Shown here: positions 53,477-61,846 of the stretch, piece after piece
How positions within the stretch are numbered: position 1 is the first letter of the stretch
Layout: each line of letters begins with the position of its first letter
Assembly (NCBI GenBank): GCA_965202955.1
Contig: OZ241871.1
Location: forward strand, 620,001-684,000
Source: Bin5 sp034422415
Lineage (GTDB): Bacteria > Chloroflexota > Anaerolineae > Caldilineales > Caldilineaceae
DNA: 64,000 nucleotides
Direction: 5' to 3'
Program-made: the position numbers and the translations under genes
Notes under the pieces: model-generated
What the model saw: only the letters and a program-made list of their open reading frames with translations
What the model was told of the DNA's origin: nothing
Database searches by the model: none

Positions 53477-54730
53477 ATGCGTGTCGATAGAGCGCAGTTC
53501 ATGGAAGAAGGGTTCATCATCCTTCGCAACGTGATCCCGCCAGAACAGTTGGACGCGATCCGCGAAAGCTACGAGGTCCTCGTAGAGCGGCAGAAGGCGG
53601 TCTGGGCGCGCGAGCGGCAGCCGGACGACCCGCCGGGCGGCGTGTGGGAATCCCACCAACAGCCGCGGCTTTCGCACGTGGAGGAGCTGGTGGATAAGGC
53701 GACCGCCAATGCGGTTGAACTTTGGCTGCACGAAAACACGCTGGGCGTCGCCCGGCAACTTATCCGCGCGCCCGAGCTGGCGATCACCGAAATGATGCTG
53801 ATGTGCAGCCCGGTGCGCGACCACCCCGGCGGCACCGGCTGGCACCGCGACTTTCAGCCCTCAACGCAGGCGCCCGTGGATGGTCTGACCTCCGATTTGC
53901 GCGCGAACGGGCCCGGTTACGTGCAGTGGAACATACCGCTCTACGACGACAACGTGCTGTGGGTGGTGCCGGGCAGCCACCTGCGCGTCAATACCGAGGC
54001 AGAGGAGCGCCAGATGGCCGAGGACCCGCATGCTCCCCTTCCCGGCGGCATCCCCGTGCCTCTCAATGCCGGAGACGGCGTCGTCTACACAAATCTCATC
54101 TGGCACTGGGGCAGCAACTACAGCACGCGCCTGCGGCGCACAATTCACGGCGGCCATGCCTCGATCGCGCCGCCCCTCTACGCCCATATCTTCTCTCCGG
54201 TGTGGGACCAGCAGCTGCGCTTCCTCGACTGTCTGTCCCCCGCGGCGCGGCAGACGTTGGAAAGGATGGCGCGGCTGCTCAGCGAGCAGCGCGATCTGCT
54301 GGAGTCGCTTTTCCGGGCAATGCTGGACAAGGACGGGGACAGCTTTCTGCAGGCGCTGGCCGCGCTGCGGCCCGGCGAAGAGGGCCGCATGGTCTGTCTT
54401 GTCCTCATCTCGAAAGTCGTGCAGCGAATGCGCCTCGTCTCCCGGCCGGAGGTACGCCGCCTGCCCCGTGCCGAGCGAGCCAGCATCGTTGTACACCGTG
54501 ATATGCTTGATTTCGACGAGAATCTGGCCGGACGCTTCTCGCAGGAGGAGGTCGAGCAGATCTGGCAGCGATTTGCCGTGCTCGACGCCAGGCTGCAGGC
54601 CGACAGCGAACAGCACGTTTCCTGGAGCCGGTCCGGGCAGCCTTCGCGCTACAGCGTCAACGAAATGCCCGCCGATTTCGGGGTCCCGGAATTTATTGCC
54701 AGCTGGAACGAACAGCACAGTGCGGCGTAG
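53477..54730 (+). CDS. Phytanoyl-CoA dioxygenase (PhyH)-family oxygenase
   Basis: A 417-residue Fe(II)/2-oxoglutarate oxygenase, AGGAG before the ATG. The jelly-roll core is canonical: metal ligands in GTGWHRDFQPS (H-R-D), VLWVVPGSHLRV, and the distal His with 2OG Arg in IWHWGSNYSTRLRRTIHGG. The last 170 residues (about 245-417) form an extra helical region with an acidic FDENLAGRFSQEEVEQIW segment not needed for catalysis. Encoded 18 bp after transporter system 3 and before the GH4 glycosidase, so it may hydroxylate or demethylate an imported compound (inference). Confidence 0.88.
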   Translation: MRVDRAQFMEEGFIILRNVIPPEQLDAIRESYEVLVERQKAVWARERQPDDPPGGVWESHQQPRLSHVEELVDKATANAVELWLHENTLGVARQLIRAPELAITEMMLMCSPVRDHPGGTGWHRDFQPSTQAPVDGLTSDLRANGPGYVQWNIPLYDDNVLWVVPGSHLRVNTEAEERQMAEDPHAPLPGGIPVPLNAGDGVVYTNLIWHWGSNYSTRLRRTIHGGHASIAPPLYAHIFSPVWDQQLRFLDCLSPAARQTLERMARLLSEQRDLLESLFRAMLDKDGDSFLQALAALRPGEEGRMVCLVLISKVVQRMRLVSRPEVRRLPRAERASIVVHRDMLDFDENLAGRFSQEEVEQIWQRFAVLDARLQADSEQHVSWSRSGQPSRYSVNEMPADFGVPEFIASWNEQHSAA

Positions 54731-54806
54731 GACAGTTGGCGCCTGTGCATGAAGCTGTCGATGACCGGCGGACTTCGCTCCTCAATTTGCCGGAAAGGAT
54801 GAAATC

Positions 54807-56123
54807 ATGGCCAAGATCAGCCTGATTGGCGCCGGCAGCCGCGGCTTCGCCAAAGGATTCCTGATGGACATCATGACGCGGCCGGCCCTTGCCGGGGGCA
54901 CGCTGGCCTTGATGGACAACAACCGGGAGCGGTTGGAGGTAATGACGACGCTGGCAAAGAAGATGGCCCGTCAGCTGGACGTTCCGACCACCATCGAGTC
55001 GACGCTGGAGCTGCGCCCGGCCCTGGACGGGGCCGACTATGTGATCTCCATCATTCGCCCGCCGGGCGTCGACTCCAAAGAGGAGCCATTGGAGATTGCA
55101 AAGAAGTACGGTGTCGACCAGGCGGTTGGCTGCACGACCGGCCCCAATGGCGTTTTTACGGCTCTCAAATATATGCCGCCGCTGCTCGAGATCATCAAGA
55201 CGATGGAGGAGGTCTGCCCGCAGGCGCTCTTCCTGCACTATTCCAACCCGACGACCAGCCTGCCCTGGATCCTCAACCTCATCTCCCCGGTCCGCAGCAT
55301 CGGCATGTGCCACAGTGTGCAGGGGACGGCGATGCAGCTGGCCCGCTACATCGGCGCGCCGTACGAGGAAACGGGCCACTGGGTGGCGGGCATCAACCAT
55401 CAGGCCTGGTTCTTGCGCTTCGAATGGAACGGCGAGGACGCATACCCGCTCGTGCGGGAAAAGATGTCGGATCCCGAAACCTACGAACATGATATCGTGC
55501 GCTTTGAGATGATGCGTTACTTTGGCCACTTTCTGACCGAATCGAGCACACACAACTCTGAATACGTCCCCTACTTCCGCCGCAGTCCAGAGATGGTCGA
55601 GCGCTTCCGCAACAAGCGCGGGCCGGGTGCAACCGTAGGGCAGCATGTAGGCAGCGTGGCCCGCTGGAAAAACTCTGTGGCCGAGAAGGACAAGCGCCTG
55701 CGGGAAGAAGCATTTGGCGACGGCACAATCGAGATCGAGCAGAGCGACGAGTACTCGGTCGGCATCATCAACGCGATGGAGACCAATGAGCCGTACCGCT
55801 TCAACGGCAACGTGATAAACACGGGGTTGATCACCAATCTGCCCGAAGGATGCTGTGTAGAGGTGCCGTGCCTGGTGGACAATATGGGCGTGCATCCCTG
55901 CTTCGTCGGCGATCTGCCGCCCCAGTGCGCATCGCTCAACCGCAACCGGCTGGCGGGCGATGAACTGACGGTAAAAGGAGCGATCGAGCGGGATCGCAAG
56001 GCGATCGAGCAGGCCATCGCACTCGATCCCCTGACCGCAGCCGTTTGCACGCTGGACCAGGTCCACGCCATGACCGAGGAGATCTTCGCCGAGTTGACCC
56101 ACCAGATCGGGGAATATACCTGA
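54807..56123 (+). CDS. GH4-family NAD/Mn-dependent glycosidase (alpha-galactosidase/glucosidase type)
   Basis: A 438-residue GH4 enzyme. It has an N-terminal Rossmann NAD loop IGAGSRGFAKG, TTGPNGVFTALK, the N147-P-T substrate motif in HYSNPTT, the metal ligands C168-H169 (GMCHSVQG) and GINHQAWF (N197, H198). These enzymes cleave O-glycosidic links by transient NAD oxidation at C3 and need Mn or another divalent ion; they accept alpha- and beta-glycosides, glucuronides and activated variants. GAAAGGAT precedes the ATG. Cytosolic. Its place between two oxygenases and an aldolase suggests it releases the aglycone or sugar that the rest of the run degrades (inference). Confidence 0.92.
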   Translation: MAKISLIGAGSRGFAKGFLMDIMTRPALAGGTLALMDNNRERLEVMTTLAKKMARQLDVPTTIESTLELRPALDGADYVISIIRPPGVDSKEEPLEIAKKYGVDQAVGCTTGPNGVFTALKYMPPLLEIIKTMEEVCPQALFLHYSNPTTSLPWILNLISPVRSIGMCHSVQGTAMQLARYIGAPYEETGHWVAGINHQAWFLRFEWNGEDAYPLVREKMSDPETYEHDIVRFEMMRYFGHFLTESSTHNSEYVPYFRRSPEMVERFRNKRGPGATVGQHVGSVARWKNSVAEKDKRLREEAFGDGTIEIEQSDEYSVGIINAMETNEPYRFNGNVINTGLITNLPEGCCVEVPCLVDNMGVHPCFVGDLPPQCASLNRNRLAGDELTVKGAIERDRKAIEQAIALDPLTAAVCTLDQVHAMTEEIFAELTHQIGEYT

Positions 56124-56237
56124 GCCGGCCGTCTGAATCAGTCGGGACGGCCTGCCTTTGCGGGCAAGGCGAACGAGCCTTAATCGGACAGCGGAGCCTC
56201 CAGCGCGCGACACCGTGGACACACGCGGGAGCATTTG

Positions 56238-57035
56238 ATGTTGACTGCAGAGCAGAAAGCACACTTCGAGACTTTTGGCTTCATCGTCATGCGGCAGGCC
56301 TTTTCGCGGCGGGAAATGGACGACATCGGCCGTGAATTTGACGATGTCCTCACCCAGGACAGGCAGGGGCTTCCGTTCAGCGGAGAGAAACGCCAGGCGG
56401 TCATGGGCTGCATCGAAAGGCGCCCGCTGCTGACGCGGCTGCTGGACGACGACCGCATCTACCTCCCGGTTGAACAGATGCTCGGCCAGGGCTTCATCTG
56501 GAACGGGTCCGACGGAAACCTCTACGTGGGCGACACACCGTGGCACCCCGATGGGTCCGAACACAGTTATGGCCGCATCAAGGTGGCGTTCTATCTCGAC
56601 CCGGTGACCAGAGATACAGGCTGCCTGCGCGTCATCCCCGGTTCGCATCGCCCTCCCCTGCACGATGATCTGCAGCCGCTCAGTCTGCAGCGCGAGAGTG
56701 AAATGGCACCGCCCTACGGCGTTTCCGGGGCAGAGCTGCCCTCCTTTCCCTTGGAGTCCGAGCCGGGCGACGTGGTTTTCTTTGACCAGAATCTGTGGCA
56801 TGCTGCCTTCGGCGGTCGGATGGGACGGCGCATGTTCACGCTCAACTTCTTTGCCAGGCCGGAAACCGACGCCCACATGGCCTTTGTGCGCCGCGGGTAC
56901 GAGTCTGACCTCAACTTCATCAAAACGATGCAGCACACGCAGACCGATGCGCTCTATACGCCGGAGTTTCTCAACAGCGAGAGCCCCCGCATCCAGGGCC
57001 TGGTGGCCCATATCAAGGCGCTTGGACTCAAATAA
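56238..57035 (+). CDS. Phytanoyl-CoA dioxygenase (PhyH)-family oxygenase
   Basis: A 265-residue Fe(II)/2-oxoglutarate oxygenase. The ATG at 56238 (GGGAG, 7 nt) is preferred to an adjacent TTG. Canonical features: DTPWHPDGSEH (H-P-D), IPGSHRPPLH, and GDVVFFDQNLWHAAFGGRMGRRMF with the distal His and Arg. Compact, typical PhyH size. Follows the GH4 gene by 114 bp. Confidence 0.9.
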   Translation: MLTAEQKAHFETFGFIVMRQAFSRREMDDIGREFDDVLTQDRQGLPFSGEKRQAVMGCIERRPLLTRLLDDDRIYLPVEQMLGQGFIWNGSDGNLYVGDTPWHPDGSEHSYGRIKVAFYLDPVTRDTGCLRVIPGSHRPPLHDDLQPLSLQRESEMAPPYGVSGAELPSFPLESEPGDVVFFDQNLWHAAFGGRMGRRMFTLNFFARPETDAHMAFVRRGYESDLNFIKTMQHTQTDALYTPEFLNSESPRIQGLVAHIKALGLK

Positions 57036-57080
57036 CCGCTGGACAGCCGCCCGCTCACGGCCGCCGCGCGGTAATCGGAC

Positions 57081-57109
57081 TTTCAAAGTAAGGGAAAATT
57101 CGCTATTGT
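57081..57109 (+). promoter_or_regulatory. Weak candidate promoter before the aldolase gene
   Basis: TTTCAA (57081-57086), 17-bp spacer, TATTGT (57104-57109) in a locally AT-rich patch, 145 bp before the aldolase start. Matches are partial (3/6 and 4/6). Confidence 0.3.
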
Positions 57110-57253
57110 ATAGTCGTAACCTCCCGTTCGGCCGCTGGCGCGGCTGACGGCGGGCCGCGCTCAATCTGCCGGGCAGGACCTCCCCGAACCAGATCCCCAC
57201 AGACACTCTGTACTAATTTCGGCGTACAAGACCCGTTCACAAAGGAGGCCGAG

Positions 57254-58009
57254 ATGGCGATCAATAAGGCAAAACAGCGTATCCTGGAGGGAAAGGCGGC
57301 GATTGGGGCTGAGATCAGCCTGGGATCCCCGATAGCGACCGAGTATCTCTCGCAGATGGATTTCGATTTCTTCATGATCGACGCCCAGCACGGTCCGTGG
57401 AGCGACGATACCATCTTTCAGGCAATCCGTTGTATCACCTTGGGAAACGCCACGCCGATGGCGCGCGTGGAACAGAACGATTTCGGCGCAATTGGGCGCC
57501 TGCTCGATCGCGGCGCACTCGGCATCATCGTCCCGATGGTCAACTCGGTCGAGGAGGCAGAGGCGGCCGCCTTTGCCATGCGCTACCCGCCCATAGGCGG
57601 CCGCTCCGGCGGGCCGTTCGGCGTCGGCATCCACGGAGGGGACTACATGAGCTGGAGCGACGACGAGGTCTTCCTGGCGGTGATGATCGAGACCAAGCAG
57701 GCGGTCGAACGCTGTGAGCAGATCATGGCGGTCGATGGCGTTGACGGCTGCTACATCGGGCCGAACGATCTGCGCATTTCAATGGGCGTCGACCTAAACA
57801 CCGCCGAGGGCAAAGCGGCCCACCGCGCCGCCATCTTGAAAGTGGTGGAAGCATGCGACAAGACGGGCAAGGCCTTCGGCATCTCGACCTCTGATCTGGA
57901 AGAGACCAGGTTCTGGCTCGAGCAGGGCGGGCGCTTCATCACCGCTGGCGAGGACACCGAATGGATGCTCAACGGCGCGCAAGACACCCTGAAACAGTTA
58001 GGCCGTTAG
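57254..58009 (+). CDS. HpcH/HpaI-type 2-oxo-acid aldolase
   Basis: A 251-residue class II pyruvate aldolase of the HpaI/RhmA/GarL family, with an excellent AAAGGAGG site. Catalytic features: H46 in IDAQHGPWS, R71 in MARVEQN, metal ligands E146 (VMIETK) and D172 (IGPNDLR), and the PPIGGRSGG loop. It splits 2-keto-3-deoxy sugar acids or similar into pyruvate and an aldehyde. The SxxGxHGG variation (GIHGGDYMSW) in the substrate loop is distinctive. Followed 26 bp later by a MocA dehydrogenase, consistent with a sugar-acid route. Confidence 0.92.
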   Translation: MAINKAKQRILEGKAAIGAEISLGSPIATEYLSQMDFDFFMIDAQHGPWSDDTIFQAIRCITLGNATPMARVEQNDFGAIGRLLDRGALGIIVPMVNSVEEAEAAAFAMRYPPIGGRSGGPFGVGIHGGDYMSWSDDEVFLAVMIETKQAVERCEQIMAVDGVDGCYIGPNDLRISMGVDLNTAEGKAAHRAAILKVVEACDKTGKAFGISTSDLEETRFWLEQGGRFITAGEDTEWMLNGAQDTLKQLGR

Positions 58010-58035
58010 GAGCAGAGACAGGACGGGAGAAGAGA

Positions 58036-59040
58036 ATGGCTGACAAGCTACGATGGGGCATCCTATCGACCGCGGCGATCAACGACTGGGTGATCGGGCC
58101 GATGCGCCAGACCGGACGCAGTGAGTTGGTGGCGGTGGCCAGCCGCACCACGGAACGGGCGCAGAGCTATGCCGACAAATGGGGCATACCCCGCGCCTAC
58201 GGCGACTACGAAGGGTTGCTGGCCGATCCGGAGGTGGACGTCATATACAATCCGCTGCCCAATTCGCTGCACTGCGAGTGGACCGTCAAGGCCGCGGCCG
58301 CGGGCAAGCATGTTCTGTGCGAAAAGCCGATCGCCCTCACTACGGAAGAGTTGGACACAATGGAGGCCGCGGCCGCAGAGTACAATGTGACGGTCTTTGA
58401 AGCCTGGGCCTACTTCCATCACCCGCAGATGAATGCCGTGCGCGCCCTGATCGATGCCGGCAGACTCGGAGACCTGCAGCTGATCACGGGGTGCCACGCC
58501 TTCTACCTGCCGGCGGAAGACCGGCATAACATTCGCCTGAATCCTGCCCTGGGCGGGGGCGGCCTCTGGGACGTGGGCATCTATCCCGTGAGCCAGTCGA
58601 TCCTATTGGCCGGCGCGGGCGCCCCGGTGGAGGTGTGGGGCTGTCAGATCAAGGGCGAAACCGGCGTCGACGTTGCGATGAGCGGCCAGCTGCGCTTCAG
58701 CAACGGCGTCATCGGCCAAATCTTTGGAGGCATGCGCACGTCCGAACGGTTCGGCCTGGAGGTGGTTGGCAGCGGCGGATCGCTTGTGATCCCCAATCCT
58801 TCGATCCGCCCCGGCACCGAGGGCGATGACCAGAAAATGTTCCTCACAACCAGCGACGGACGCAGTGAAACGATCATCACCCCTGCCAAGGACGCCTATC
58901 AGACAGAGGTGGAGACGATGGAGGCCTGCCTGCTCGACGGCGAGGCGCCCAAGATGACCTTTGAAATGAGCCGAAGGATCCTGCGCTCGGTGCTGGCGCT
59001 CTACCAGTCCGCCGAGACCGGCAAGCTGGTCACACTGTAG
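58036..59040 (+). CDS. Gfo/Idh/MocA-family NAD(P)-dependent oxidoreductase
   Basis: A 334-residue dehydrogenase; the ATG at 58036 follows GGGAGAAGAGA. The Rossmann start WGILSTAAIND is of the type found in dihydrodiol/glucose-fructose-like members; the catalytic motif is E96-K97-P98 and the second domain has GGGGLWDVGIYPVSQ (Asp, with Tyr in place of the usual His). It likely oxidises a cyclic polyol or sugar, producing a keto compound for the IolD-like enzyme encoded next (inference). Confidence 0.92.
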   Translation: MADKLRWGILSTAAINDWVIGPMRQTGRSELVAVASRTTERAQSYADKWGIPRAYGDYEGLLADPEVDVIYNPLPNSLHCEWTVKAAAAGKHVLCEKPIALTTEELDTMEAAAAEYNVTVFEAWAYFHHPQMNAVRALIDAGRLGDLQLITGCHAFYLPAEDRHNIRLNPALGGGGLWDVGIYPVSQSILLAGAGAPVEVWGCQIKGETGVDVAMSGQLRFSNGVIGQIFGGMRTSERFGLEVVGSGGSLVIPNPSIRPGTEGDDQKMFLTTSDGRSETIITPAKDAYQTEVETMEACLLDGEAPKMTFEMSRRILRSVLALYQSAETGKLVTL

Positions 59041-59149
59041 CCGGGCCGAACTGCAGCGCTGGGAACGCTGGGAACCAAAATAGAAAGAGTTCCACCAGAA
59101 ATCGTTCGACTTTTTTGGGATTCACGAAACTCAAGCAAGGAGATAGAGC

Positions 59150-61045
59150 ATGTCAAACGGGAATCATCGAGGAACGGTCCGGCTCACCATGGGCCAGGCT
59201 GTGATCAAATATCTGCAGGCCCAATATAGCGAAAGAGACGGGCAGGAGCGGCGCCTGATCCCGGGCATCTTCGGTATTTTCGGACACGGCAATGTGGCCG
59301 GCCTGGGGCAGGCGATGGAAGAGTACGGCCAGGACCTGCCCTACTACCAGCCCTGCAACGAGCAGTCGATGGTGCATACCGCCAGCGGATTCGCCAAGGC
59401 CAGCCTGCGCCTGTCCACCTTTGCATGCACCTCGTCGATTGGGCCGGGTGCGACCAACATGGTCACCGGCGCGGCGACGGCAACGCTCAACCGGCTGCCG
59501 GTGCTGCTGCTGCCGTCCGACTACTACGTCACCCGCTACCAGGGGCCGGTCCTGCAGCAGCTTGAGCATCCGATCTCCGCCGACGTCAGCGTCAACGACT
59601 GTTTCCGTCCGGTCAGCCGCTTCTTTGATCGCATCTCGCGGCCGGAGCAGTTGCTGACAGCGCTGCCGGAAGCGATGAGAGTGCTCGTCGACCCGGCCGA
59701 TACCGGCGCCGTAACGATCGCCCTGCCGCAGGACGTACAGGCACATGCCTACGACTACCCGGCCTACTTCTTCGACAAACGGGTCTGGCAGGTGGAGCGG
59801 CGGCGCCCACATCCCGACCGTATCGCCGAGGCCGTGGCCCTGCTCAAGGCAGCCGAGCGCCCAATCGTCATAGCCGGCGGCGGCGTCATCTACTCGGACG
59901 CCAAGGTAGAGCTGCAGATCTTTGCCGAAACTTTCGGCATCCCCGTCGGAGAGACGATGGGAGGAAAGGGGGCGATCGCGGGCGAGTCGGCGATGGCACT
60001 GGGCGGCTACGGCGTCACTGGAACCGGGTCGGCGGGCCAGCTGATGGCCCAGGCCGACCTGGTGATCGGTGTGGGCACACGCCTGACCGATTTCAGCACC
60101 GGTTCGCAGTCGGTCTTTAACAACCCCGACGTGAAATTTATCAACATCAACGTCACCAGCCACGATGCCTACAAGCAGGGAGCGCTGCCGATCGTCGCCG
60201 ATGCACGCGAGGCGCTGCGGGCCTTTGTGAGCGAGGCCAACGCAGCCGAGATCAGGCCGAACCCAGCCTATCTGGAAGAGGTCGGCGTGGCGAAGTCGGA
60301 CTGGCAGGAGCTGCTGGACACCGAGGTCTTCGTCGAACATCCCGGCGAGGCGATGAGCCAGCTGCACGCGATCAACGTCATCAACCAGGCGCTGCAGCCA
60401 GGCGATACGATCGTCGCCGCGGCCGGAGGACCGCCCGGAGACCTGCATCAGCTCTGGGACACGAGCGGCCCGCGCCACTGTCATCTGGAGTTCGGCTTCT
60501 CCTGCATGGGCTATGAAATCCCCGGCGGCATCGGCGTGCGCATGGCGCAGGAGGAAGGCGAAGTCTACGTGCTGGTCGGCGACGGCACCTACCTGATTAA
60601 CCCGACCGAGATTGTCACGGCCGTACAGGAGGGCCAGAAGATCACGGTGATCGTCTCGGAAAATCACGGCTACCAGATCATTCGCCGCCTGCAGATGGGC
60701 CGCGCGGGCATTAGCTTCGGCAACGAGTTCCGGGCACGCGATCCGGAGACGAACAGGCTGGATGGGGAATACCTGTCAATCGATTTCGCCAAGAACGCCG
60801 AAAGTATGGGCGCTCGCGCCTGGCACGTCACCAACCCGGACGAGCTTCGCAGCGCGCTGGAAGAGGCGCGCGCAGAGACGCGCAGCTGCGCCATCGTGAT
60901 GGAGGTCGAGAAGCATCGTTACGGCCCGCCTTCGGAGATGTGGTGGGACGTTGCGGCGGCCGAGGTTACCAACAGAGAAGTTACGCAGGGGCTGCGCGCC
61001 GAATACGAGGCGGACCGCGAGAAACTGCAGAAAGTCCACTACTAG
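59150..61045 (+). CDS. iolD: IolD-like ThDP-dependent 3D-(3,5/4)-trihydroxycyclohexane-1,2-dione hydrolase
   Basis: A 631-residue thiamine-diphosphate enzyme with AAGGAG before the ATG. Three-domain layout: PYR domain with catalytic Glu E71 (YQPCNEQSM) and CTSSIGPGATNM; central domain with PIVIAGGGVIYS and GETMGGKGAI; PP domain with the ThDP/Mg motif VGDGTYLINPTEIV followed about 30 residues later by ENHGY. The length (about 630) and the long C-terminal RRLQMGRAGISFGNEFR segment fit IolD, which opens the ring of the diketone formed in myo-inositol breakdown. No iolB, iolC, iolE or iolG set is contiguous, although isomerases and MocA dehydrogenases in the window could do the E and G steps (inference). 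Confidence 0.88.
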   Translation: MSNGNHRGTVRLTMGQAVIKYLQAQYSERDGQERRLIPGIFGIFGHGNVAGLGQAMEEYGQDLPYYQPCNEQSMVHTASGFAKASLRLSTFACTSSIGPGATNMVTGAATATLNRLPVLLLPSDYYVTRYQGPVLQQLEHPISADVSVNDCFRPVSRFFDRISRPEQLLTALPEAMRVLVDPADTGAVTIALPQDVQAHAYDYPAYFFDKRVWQVERRRPHPDRIAEAVALLKAAERPIVIAGGGVIYSDAKVELQIFAETFGIPVGETMGGKGAIAGESAMALGGYGVTGTGSAGQLMAQADLVIGVGTRLTDFSTGSQSVFNNPDVKFININVTSHDAYKQGALPIVADAREALRAFVSEANAAEIRPNPAYLEEVGVAKSDWQELLDTEVFVEHPGEAMSQLHAINVINQALQPGDTIVAAAGGPPGDLHQLWDTSGPRHCHLEFGFSCMGYEIPGGIGVRMAQEEGEVYVLVGDGTYLINPTEIVTAVQEGQKITVIVSENHGYQIIRRLQMGRAGISFGNEFRARDPETNRLDGEYLSIDFAKNAESMGARAWHVTNPDELRSALEEARAETRSCAIVMEVEKHRYGPPSEMWWDVAAAEVTNREVTQGLRAEYEADREKLQKVHY

Positions 61046-61182
61046 CAGGAACGAAGGGAGTCCGGCGGCCGCCCGCCAGCGACATGACCCAACGGGCCGC
61101 CCCGGACAGCCCCTTCCAATAGAAATCATCAGGCATAGGGCGCTGAAGGCAGGCGCCCTGCACGCGACGGGAGACAGTGACA

Positions 61183-61770
61183 ATGGCATCCATGGACGAC
61201 CTGCGCCAGGGCGTAAGCGAAAGCCTGCCGGAGGTCAACGAGATCAAGGACGAGAAACTGCGCGGCCAGGTGATCGAGGGCTGGGCCTTTGCGCTGTCAC
61301 AGAGCGAGTTTACGCGCATCGACCAGATCAGAGGGTCCGGCGTGCCGGACTCACCGGCGCTCAAGGACGGGACGCAGGCCGATCACCTGCGCGGGGTGGC
61401 CCGGATCGCCCAAGGTATCGCCGACGGCCTTGAACGGGTCCACGGCGACATCGGCATCGACCGCGACCTGCTGTGGGCCTGCGCGCTCTGCCACGACGTC
61501 GGCAAGCCGTTTGAGTTCAGCATGCGAAACCAAGCGCGCTGGCAGAACGACGTCGCCGCATCGGGTTTCCCATCGATTCGCCACTCGGTCTACGGCGTCC
61601 ACGTGGCGCTGACGGTCGGGTTGCCGGAGGCCGTGGCCCATACGGCGGGCGCACACTCGGCCGAAGGCGAGTTCATCAAGCGCAGCCTCGAGAATACGCT
61701 CGTCCACGACGCCGACCGCGCCTACTGGGCGGCGATGGAGCGGGCCGGTCAGCTGGAGATGGATGAGTAG
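61183..61770 (+). CDS. HD-domain metalloprotein
   Basis: A 195-residue protein from the ATG at 61183 (GGAG 9 nt upstream; a GTG six bases earlier is possible). HD-type ligands are in order: H68 (ADHLRG), H104-D105 (CHDVGKP), H134 (IRHSVYG), H153/H158 (AHTAGAHSAEG) and D176/D178 (VHDADRAYW). The H...HD...H...H...D pattern fits a two-metal HD site, as in HD phosphohydrolases and in mixed-valent diiron oxygenases of the PhnZ/MIOX kind, rather than a single-metal site. Function cannot be decided. It lies between two ThDP enzymes in what looks like one operon. Confidence 0.8.
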   Translation: MASMDDLRQGVSESLPEVNEIKDEKLRGQVIEGWAFALSQSEFTRIDQIRGSGVPDSPALKDGTQADHLRGVARIAQGIADGLERVHGDIGIDRDLLWACALCHDVGKPFEFSMRNQARWQNDVAASGFPSIRHSVYGVHVALTVGLPEAVAHTAGAHSAEGEFIKRSLENTLVHDADRAYWAAMERAGQLEMDE

Positions 61771-61846
61771 AACCGGAGAAGCTGCGTTCGCCGAATGAGG
61801 CCAACCTGCTTCCCTGCTTAGGATTCCACGAGAGAGAGGATCGGCG

